Source of the DNA: Procambarus clarkii
Taxonomy: Eukaryota; Arthropoda; Malacostraca; Decapoda; Cambaridae
Assembly: GCF_040958095.1 (NCBI RefSeq)
Contig: NC_091216.1
Location: 7,821,573-7,885,572, forward strand
Length of the DNA stretch: 64,000 nucleotides
Direction: 5' to 3'
The notes beneath the pieces were generated by a model. That model did not search any database and was not told where the DNA came from. It saw nothing but the letters and a program-made list of their open reading frames with translations. Shown here piece by piece: positions 57,765 through 64,000 of this stretch. The translations under genes were made by a program, and so were the position numbers. Position 1 is the first letter of the stretch; the number at the start of each line of letters is the position of its first letter.

Positions 57765-58110
57765 TCACTGGTAAATAATGTCTTGCATATGATAGATTTT
57801 TTTTTCAAATAGCAGGGTTGAATTTAATCCCAGGTGGCTAAATTTATATACAAATATGATGCAATATAATCTACAAATGAGACTAAAATCACTCTTGGTT
57901 CTATACAATGATGTATGCACTTCAATAACATTATGTTTTTCAATAAATTTTATATAATAAGGACTATAAAAATCTGGCGATAGAGCAATACTGTCAAAAA
58001 AGAATAAATGACGAGTGTGTATGTCTAAGTACATACACACCCAATGGCCCATATATATTTTGCTGTCACTAGGTAAAATATTAGCTATAAAGGAAAGTAA
58101 AGTTAATTTT
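57765..58110 (-). pseudogene. Adenain-like cysteine protease (Polinton/adintovirus PRO), partial
   Basis: The open minus frame covers about 115 codons; an ATG at 58052 starts in the middle of the domain, and the frame is open to about 58110. It reads Ala-Asn-Ile-Leu-Pro-Ser...Gly-His-Trp-Val-Cys (catalytic His region), Leu-Phe-Phe-Phe-Asp-Ser (acidic residue region) and Ser-Leu-Ile-Cys-Arg-Leu-Tyr-Cys-Ile-Ile-Phe, where the first Cys sits at the nucleophile position normally written CG.(F/Y)C. Arg replaces the usual Gly. These proteases mature capsid proteins in adenoviruses and Polintons. The N-terminal third of a normal ~200-residue domain is missing. It follows the major capsid gene by about 275 bp. 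Confidence 0.65.
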
Positions 58111-58384
58111 ATTCAGGAGAGTGCATACGTAGTTCTTTTAGAAACATAATGTTGGATTTATAGATAGAGCTAGTACATACAATACCTTAAGCCACTAGTA
58201 CGCATAGCGTTTCGGGCAAGATAATAGGTTTCGGTTTAAAGATAATAGGTTTCATTGGTCTTTGTTTTAAAATATATATCTGCATAATCTCTTCGGCACT
58301 ATAACATCCAAGATATTACACTTGTTCTCCAAGTTTATGTTGTAAATTTAAATTAATTTCTTGACAATTCATTATTTTGTTGTT

Positions 58385-59730
58385 TTAAGCACGCACATCA
58401 CAAAAAACAGTTCTTTGGTGGTCGATGAACAAAATCCTGGTCGTTTCTGCAAAGAGTAGAATCAGTTTGTTATATGCAACACCCACATCGAAAAGAAGTT
58501 CCATGTGTAAGATTCTCTCTACGGGTAGAGCATCTCTTGTATCTACCGCAGTTAGGTTAAATACAAATACGGATCTTCCTCTATTAAAAGGTCTGTATTG
58601 ATGAATGGAATCATTCTCCAGTCCTATCGCCCCCATTGTTTCATAATAAAGTCGTGAATAATGATGTTGAAATTTACTCGAAATACGATATACAGCGATA
58701 TTATTTACATAAATGGTTATATTACTTACCTTACCATTTTCGAAATACAAACCGTTTTCAGCATATTCACCGGCATAGGCGCGCATTGGGACTACAACCA
58801 TACGTAATTTATCTGGTATGACGTGAGACCAGGGTTGATCAATCAAGAGACTCGTCTGATTCGCTGCTGGGACATAGTTTTTAGATAGTGTTTTGTTGTA
58901 AGTATATGTTGCACTTTCTGCTGAAGCTGCCAAAGAGTTATTCAAAGCAAGATAGGCAGTTGGGTAAGGAAAAACACGGGTCACCCATAATTTCGCATAA
59001 TCCAAATGGACTCTAAATTTAGTGGAATCTGCAGCGCTCGAATTTAGAATCCAAGTTTATGGGGGAAAGTTCGAATCTTAGATGTAAATCAATATTATCT
59101 AAGACATACTGATCCAGGGTAGAAATATCCAGGGCTAAGGAGAAACACATTGATAGCCCATTAGTTTTACAGTCATTAATAAAATCTTTCTCCTTCTCAC
59201 TCACATTGGTTAAATAGGTGTCAGTAATTTTTTAATGATGCCACTTCCCTTCCAATCACTGCGAAAGGCACCAATTCGACCCAGCGTGGCCATCTAAGAG
59301 GTTGACATGCATGTAATTACTTTTATAAAAACTCAGTAATTGAAATTAGAATTAGATTCAATCACTTGTTCACCTAAAAAGACTTGCACGCTTTTAAATA
59401 CTGTACTTGACAACCCATTAATAAATTCCACATTATCTTCAGCTGCTAGTTTATTGGACCCATCCTCTTTAGTTAAAGATACTCTAAATCTAAAACAATA
59501 TTCGATAAGTCTATGAATGCCCATTGAGCACTTGGGATGCGAAATTCCAAGTAATTGTCCTTTAAACGCTGATTTAGAGGAAGGTTAACAGGTAGGATGT
59601 CAATTTGTTGACTCGAATAAATAGAGCTTTCCACGTGCCTCACTCTGTGACATCTAGGAATTTGGTCTATAATACTGGAAGTATAATTTTCTATAGGAAC
59701 TCTCGCTCCACTACTATCTACACCCTCCAT
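58385..59730 (-). pseudogene. Double jelly-roll major capsid protein (Polinton/adintovirus hexon-like)
   Basis: It spans 1,346 bp, close to the ~450 codons usual for this capsid protein, in four frame segments: 59730-59473, about 59524-59333, about 59204-59019 and about 59040-58385, with frameshifts and stops between. The N-terminal part has Leu-Glu-Phe-Arg-Ile-Pro...Phe-Ile-Asp-Leu and Phe-Ile-Asn-Gly-Leu...Val-Phe-Leu-Gly, the first jelly roll of the family represented by nematode F54H12.2. The C-terminal part has Val-Phe-Val-Phe-Asn-Leu-Thr, Met-Glu-Leu-Leu-Phe-Asp and Leu-Phe-Ala-Glu, the standard closing motifs. The C-terminal 206 codons are open. It forms the capsid shell. Start at the ATG 59730. 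Confidence 0.85.
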
Positions 59731-59758
59731 GATCGTCTCACTGTCAGATGACGACTGG

Positions 59759-60106
59759 CTAACTTATAGAGAATATGTCATTCTTATAGCCGATACGCGA
59801 CTTTGGTTTTGCACCTCTGTAATTGGAATTTTTATTGGAAGATTTCCTAGAATGCTGTAGCTTAATGACTCTCTTTCTACTGTTAACCCTACCTCCCGTT
59901 ACTATCTTCTTGGCAACCCCCTTAAGGACATCTACACCGTGAGTCTTAAAAAGAGGTCTTTGCATCTAGTCTCCCACTTGACAAATCATCCAGTACATAT
60001 TTTTCCAAAACCAATTGTGCTCGGGGCAATACTGCGCATTAGAAATGGTATTGCCCTGCGCGTCATCCCAGCTAGTGCACTTAGAAATCCCCCACCTCTA
60101 TGATGG
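59759..60106 (-). pseudogene. Small basic pX-like core or minor capsid protein
   Basis: The open part, 59759-59965, codes a 68-residue Lys/Arg-rich protein ending Lys-Asn-Asp-Ile-Phe-Ser, an end typical of the small protein beside Polinton capsid genes. Upstream in other frames are Tyr-His-His-Arg-Gly-Gly-Gly-Phe-Leu (about 60106-60080) and Tyr-Val-Leu-Asp-Asp-Leu-Ser-Ser-Gly (about 59990), the N-terminal features of the same family, so at least two frameshifts break the gene. It is thought to bind DNA or link it to the capsid. It lies 29 bp before the capsid gene. Confidence 0.6.
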
Positions 60107-60268
60107 TAAAGTGCTTAGAATACACGTATGTCATCCAAATCTCCACGTTTCCCGGGGTGGACTCCAAATAAGTCCAGAAATTCTTTCTATGTCGGTGGAT
60201 GAAAAGTTATTCTCATGGCGGAGGTTGCCTATATAATAACTAACCTATGACAGGTGCGAGTCTATTTA
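60107..60268. other. Spacer in the capsid cluster
   Basis: No frame or motif recognised on either strand that would be a separate gene. Confidence 0.4.
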
Positions 60269-61005
60269 TTATAATTTGGAATGTATGTGTAAAATGGCTG
60301 TGACTGAGCGCCCACCCTCAAAACTAACCAACCGACCAAATTGGTCAGTGATCTTAATCCTGATTTTATCTAAAATGTTGGTATTGAAAGATTTATACAT
60401 AAGAGGCTGAGCTCCTTTGGTATAAGAATCTTGAAAGCTGAAAGCATCTAATATATTGACAGACTGACTGTCAAAGATTTGTTGTTCGATGACATCACAG
60501 AACACTAGAAAATAATCGTAACCCCCATCTGTGTCTTGTGGATACAAAGCAATTTGTTTGATACAATCTTAATATTTACTAGGCGAGATTGATAAAGAGT
60601 ATATTTTTTGCCAGAATCAGAACCAAGCACTCTTGCCATTCGGTCTTTAAAGTGAACTCTAAGCGACGATAAAATTCACCCTTCGCGATTTTTAATTATA
60701 GAGGATAACAGTACTCTATCCAATGTTGAGTCATAAGAGAGGATAGTATCCCGATCTGAAAAATATTGATTAATATCATCATTAAAACCTAACTACATAT
60801 CTGTTTTCATTTGACGGTTAAGTTCATATACCATATAACTTACATCTCGAGAAAAAATATCTTGCTTGGGCGTAAACGTGTATATTATATGTTCAATTTC
60901 AGATTCATCAATTGTAAAAGTACCATAAAAGTCAACTGATGAGTGTACATCATCTTTTATAAGTGCGTTAATTTTCCTCGGTACTAACATATTGAAAAGC
61001 GCCAT
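60269..61005 (-). pseudogene. Penton-like/minor capsid protein of Polinton type
   Basis: Starts at the ATG 61005. Segment 1 (61005-60793) has Val-Asp-Phe-Tyr-Gly-Thr-Phe and ends in a stop; a middle part (60790-60560) is broken by a stop near 60680; segment 3 (to 60269) has Phe-Leu-Val-Phe-Cys-Asp-Val-Ile-Glu-Gln-Gln, then Asp-Lys-Ile-Arg-Ile-Lys-Ile-Thr-Asp...Gly-Arg-Leu-Val-Ser-Phe-Glu-Gly-Gly-Arg and Ile-Leu-His-Ile. This matches the C-terminal pattern (CDxIExQ, then ...G..V.F..G+...LH) of the second capsid protein that accompanies the double jelly-roll protein in Polintons. Total length equals about 245 codons. Confidence 0.65.
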
Positions 61006-61429
61006 TTCATATATGGTAACTACATTTAAGTGTAGCGGTGGGATGTTATTCTGAAATGCAGAGGGCTGTGTTGTGATAAATGTCAGTATTTTCTAGACTG
61101 ATAAGATGTATAGAGTACTCATCTGCCATTGTATTGGAGATGAAACTAACTTCAATGATAACATGTCATTGTTATATATACTCTTGTGTGTGTGTGTGTG
61201 TGTGTATGAGTGAGTGTATAGAGACATAATATAAATACTTTAAGGTATTGCGGAGTCTTTATTAACACATAGTTTATATTAGTACACATAACTTTTTGCG
61301 CTTCTTAATTGAGGAAGTTAAGATGAAGAGGTCAGGATCCTGTGAAGACTCCTCCTGAATTTTGCGCTTCCCGTTAGTGTTTTTGGCAGAGGAAGGTCCT
61401 TGTATGACTTTTTCCAATGGTGAAGTCAG
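61006..61429. other. Intergenic region with (TG)n
   Basis: A TG run lies at about 61185-61206. Nothing else recognised. Confidence 0.4.
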
Positions 61430-62173
61430 TTATGTATCTTCTCCTGTGATGGTTCCATCGTCGAAGGAAAAGGTTGTAGAGTTGTCTGGACTTGAAGGAT
61501 CTTTGCTGGGAATAGGCACAGCCAGTCCACTTCCCCCAGCGATTGCAGCACGCACGATGATGAGGTCGCAGTTGCGACCATTGAGCTCCCTTTGCAAATT
61601 CACCATCATTTCCCCGAAAGTAGACATCCAGTCATCTATTGAGTCACGAGATGCACCAATGCCGTAAGGGAGGACGATTCGATTATAGTCCTCAGAATTC
61701 ACCACCAGCCTCCCCAGAGTAGTTAGGCTGGCATTGAGCCAGTATTTTCGATACTGGGCAGTGTCTAGGGCGAGACCCTGTGTGTAATGTCTATCACTAC
61801 TGCGAGCCATTTGTTCCCTGGCAATGAGATTACTTTCAATCGGGGGCCCTGCACCGAACGTCGAGATGAGCGCAGCAGTACCAGGGAACCGACCCTCATT
61901 CTGGTCTGAGTCCATATGACTCGTTACCGGTGAGGCTGGTCTCATCACAACGTCACTGGGGGAGTCACGAGACGATATGACGGCCCTGTTCACATAGGAA
62001 AAAGGCGTCCGTTCAATTGCAGCGTAAACGTAGGCACGGCAGAGTGATGAGGCGAGTCCACACGGACGAACTATAGTGGCTGGGAGTTCGTACGCGAGGA
62101 TGTCTTGACGGCGCAGGAGTTCGACGTCGAGGACGTCCTCCTCAATCAACTGCAGTTCGGAAGAGACTGACAT
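61430..62173 (-). CDS. Intact ORF of the Polinton-like cluster, possible macrodomain-like C-terminal half
   Basis: 247 codons from the ATG at 62173; the frame is open upstream to 62320 but only with a TTG. It has no stops, unlike the capsid genes after it, and it is more GC-rich. Residues 95-200 read in order Gly-Thr-Ala-Ala-Leu-Ile-Ser-Thr-Phe-Gly-Ala-Gly-Pro-Pro, a DRHYTQGL stretch, Ile-Val-Leu-Pro-Tyr-Gly-Ile-Gly (167-173), Trp at 182 and a closing Asp-Leu-Ile-Ile-Val strand. This order is reminiscent of macrodomains (phosphate-loop Gly, then (I/V).(F/L)PY.IG, Trp, strand), which bind ADP-ribose. The usual Gly-Cys-Gly...Gly-Gly is replaced by Gly-Ala-Ser-Arg-Asp-Ser, so the similarity may be structural only. 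The C-tail is Ser/Pro/Asp-rich. No signal peptide or membrane segment. Confidence 0.6.
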   Translation of the reverse strand: MSVSSELQLIEEDVLDVELLRRQDILAYELPATIVRPCGLASSLCRAYVYAAIERTPFSYVNRAVISSRDSPSDVVMRPASPVTSHMDSDQNEGRFPGTAALISTFGAGPPIESNLIAREQMARSSDRHYTQGLALDTAQYRKYWLNASLTTLGRLVVNSEDYNRIVLPYGIGASRDSIDDWMSTFGEMMVNLQRELNGRNCDLIIVRAAIAGGSGLAVPIPSKDPSSPDNSTTFSFDDGTITGEDT

Positions 62174-62445
62174 GATATATGGGGGATATAGAGAACTGTC
62201 CACGCTGGTTCGAGTGTTAATACCACGGCGTGAGCCGGGGCTTAAGTATACGGCGGTGGCAGTTGGAGATAAGAGGGGATGGTGTGTGTGTGGGGGGGGG
62301 GATAATGGGGTTAAGTTCAAGGCCCCTCCTCCACAGGCGTAGAAAAACTTTCATATAAGCCTCGGGACACTTCAAACGATGTGATCAAATCACGGCACCT
62401 GAAGGTTAATTGTTCCACTCTTCGTATTTCAGCCAGAATTTCTTC
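62174..62445. promoter_or_regulatory. Upstream region of the intact ORF
   Basis: On the minus strand TATATCCCCCATATATC lies within 30 bp before the ATG; a GTGTGTG run and a G-tract lie at 62282-62300. No promoter can be proven. Confidence 0.25.
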
Positions 62446-62709
62446 TTAAGAATAAGAAGCATATTTTTGACTGCCCTCGTTAAAGGAATTAAAAAATCGT
62501 TCTGTTGGAGAATTCATCATGTATCGGTCATAGGCTTTCCACAGAGCCGAAATTACACTACACTTATGGCCCTCGTTAAAGGAATTAAAAAATCGTTCTG
62601 TTGGAGAATTCATCATGTATCGGTCATAGGCTTTCCACAGAGCCGAAATTACACTACACTTATGACTCACATAAGAGTGATAACTTTCTGTAGTCACGAG
62701 TTTCTTCAA
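62446..62709 (-). pseudogene. Small unknown ORF with a perfect 96-bp internal duplication
   Basis: The frame of 87 codons has no ATG at its start (TTG). Two consecutive perfect copies of a 96-bp segment (62473-62568, 62569-62664) repeat 32 residues containing Leu-Trp-Lys-Ala-Tyr-Asp-Arg-Tyr-Met-Met. Without the second copy about 55 codons remain. The product is not recognised. It lies between the two larger ORFs of the cluster and on the same strand. Confidence 0.4.
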
Positions 62710-62877
62710 TAATAATAATCAGGTCTTTTCTTCCGTAGCAGCCAAATGCGATGTTTCCTCCATGATAATTCTTCAGTAATTAATTTGATATATACCTTTT
62801 ATAGGCGTTTAATAGGCCTCCCAGACTGGTCTGTACACAACAGCGCCCCTTTCCAGCTGATGCTTTGCACGATAATT

Positions 62878-63228
62878 TCATACGAAGGTCGGCTCCATTC
62901 GGACGAATTTTAATAACATTCGTATGTCTGACAACTCAATTTTTCTGGAGAGTGCCTTAAAATACCCCAATTTTGTAATTATATCCAAAATATTTAAATT
63001 CTGTACGGGGCTTAATAAATTTCCCCTAGAGTCCCAGAAAATATCAGGATGGTCTTTGAACAGTTGAATTAAAGACTTAACATAAGGAAGTTCGTCTACC
63101 TTCAAATGAACATTAATTAATTCATCTAGATTGGGCACCAGTAGTGTAAAAGGAGACACATGGGGAATAAATTTTTCAGAAATGGTTGGGCACTTCCATG
63201 CCGACTCGACCCCGTCGGGCCAGATCAT
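62878..63228 (-). CDS. Small unknown ORF at the upstream end of the cluster
   Basis: 116 codons from the ATG at 63228 (open in frame to 63243). It has a Trp-Asp-Ser-Arg-Gly-Asn-Leu-Leu...Asn-Ile-Leu-Asp-Ile-Ile motif in the C-terminal half, which I loosely associate with small proteins of Polinton-like elements but cannot name. No signal peptide, membrane segment or zinc motif. Confidence 0.4.
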   Translation of the reverse strand: MIWPDGVESAWKCPTISEKFIPHVSPFTLLVPNLDELINVHLKVDELPYVKSLIQLFKDHPDIFWDSRGNLLSPVQNLNILDIITKLGYFKALSRKIELSDIRMLLKFVRMEPTFV

Positions 63229-63243
63229 AAAAAAACTTTTCAA

Positions 63244-64000
63244 GTGGTCAGGTCAGGACGCTCTCGGCGCGCACCTGGCTGGGTGGCGGAGTGGGGTGGT
63301 TGTCCGTTGCCCCCTGGGGTCCCAAGGGCCCACCACCCAGGGTGTACCCGAGGAACTGGTGCCCTATCCTAACCTGTTCTTTTTCACTTTTTGTCGCTTG
63401 CTTTTAAGATGAGTCTAAGGCATCAAGAAGGGGGTCCCTACTTTTTAAAGGTACAGAGGATGAATGTTCAATAGATGAAAACCAAAAAATACACTGGTGA
63501 AAGGCATATAAACGTTTTTGGAGTATTTAATAGCATGAGCAAAAATCACGATTTGGGCCGGGGGTGTAACCAGAGTACTACGGTATCAATTTGGGGGTCC
63601 CTACTTATGAATGGATCAGAGGGTGAATTTTCAATAGATTCAAACCAAGAAACACAGTTGAAAGCGAATATAGAAGTTTTTGGAGTACTTTAATGAGGCT
63701 ATGACTGAATAGTACAGGGAGCCCTTGGCACAGCTCCATTTTCTGTAATGGTCAGAGGTGAGCGGTGAGAACGGGGCGCGATTTTTTGACCAATCAGGAG
63801 CCGAGTAGAAAAATTATCTTTCCGTCACGGGTCATGGGCCAATCAGGTGAAATTTTCCTTATTTGTTGCGGGGGTGTCACGTGACATGACGTCGGCAATA
63901 GGGACCCCCCTACCTATGATTACCCCAGTGGGGTCAAGCATATACAAGGGGAGGTCAAGATTCCTTACAACGACCAAGTTGAATATTTAGGCGTAGTAAG
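63244..64000. repeat. Right-end region with a ~164-bp-spaced direct repeat
   Basis: Two diverged ~100-bp copies begin GGGGGTCCCTACTT at about 63429 and 63593 and share TCAATAGAT and TTTTTGGAGTA. A tRNA-like string, CTGGCTGGGTGGCGGAGTGG, lies near 63280 without a full fold. No gene seen. Confidence 0.5.

Noticed and set aside
63131..63412. Plus-strand frames of 70-93 codons at the right edge
   Set aside because: Partly antisense to the small unknown ORF and partly GC-rich non-coding sequence; no motif.

Overview
The window looks like repeat-rich nuclear DNA of a malacostracan crustacean, most likely a decapod (crayfish, lobster or crab type). The main clue is a SINE-like repeat whose conserved core reads TTGAGATGATTTCGGGGCTT next to CCGCGGCCCGGTC-type sequence. 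I know this repeat from decapod genomes; it is present near 44.2 and 50.8 kb, with a relative at 4.7 kb. No host protein-coding gene could be supported. The only intact host-type gene is a tRNA-Thr(UGU) at 44703-44774 on the minus strand. Nearly everything else is a mobile element, a relic of one, or a tandem repeat.

Layout. (1) 1-5.9 kb: a minus-strand LTR retrotransposon (5' LTR, PBS, intact gag, broken pol) inserted into the GIY-YIG end of a Penelope-like element, then a TA tract, a SINE core, a GA tract, and a relic of a non-LTR RNase H. (2) 5.9-7.37 kb: a 39-bp minisatellite and two strong hairpins. (3) 7.37-42.3 kb: an amplified locus. Two near-identical blocks (A 7374-19250, B 19251-30311) each carry an unassigned AT-rich part, a solo LTR, a decayed I-like non-LTR element, a fragment of a CR1-like RT, an array of a 37-bp satellite, and a BEL/Pao-like LTR plus internal region. 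Beyond block B come further LTR and satellite units. In total there are seven copies of a ~1.02-kb LTR, four of its ~2-kb internal region and five satellite arrays. Every LTR/satellite border carries the same 5-bp target duplication, GATGT. This means one retrotransposon insertion into one satellite monomer, later multiplied by recombination. (4) 42.3-57.2 kb: decayed non-LTR elements (ORF1, SGNH, endonuclease and RT pieces), several tRNA-derived SINEs, 31-bp and 13-bp minisatellites, and a CR1-like RT element nested beside a second LTR family. (5) 57.7-63.3 kb: a minus-strand relic of a Polinton/adintovirus-like element.

The Polinton-like cluster, in transcription order, holds two small unknown ORFs, a 247-codon intact ORF with a possible macrodomain-like C-terminal half, a penton-like capsid protein, a small basic pX-like protein, the double jelly-roll major capsid protein, and an adenain-like cysteine protease. 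The last four have the same order as penton, core protein, hexon and protease in adenovirus. The capsid genes carry stops and frameshifts, so this is a fossil copy, while the macro-like ORF is still open. The most noteworthy items are this cluster and the single-insertion history of the satellite/LTR locus.
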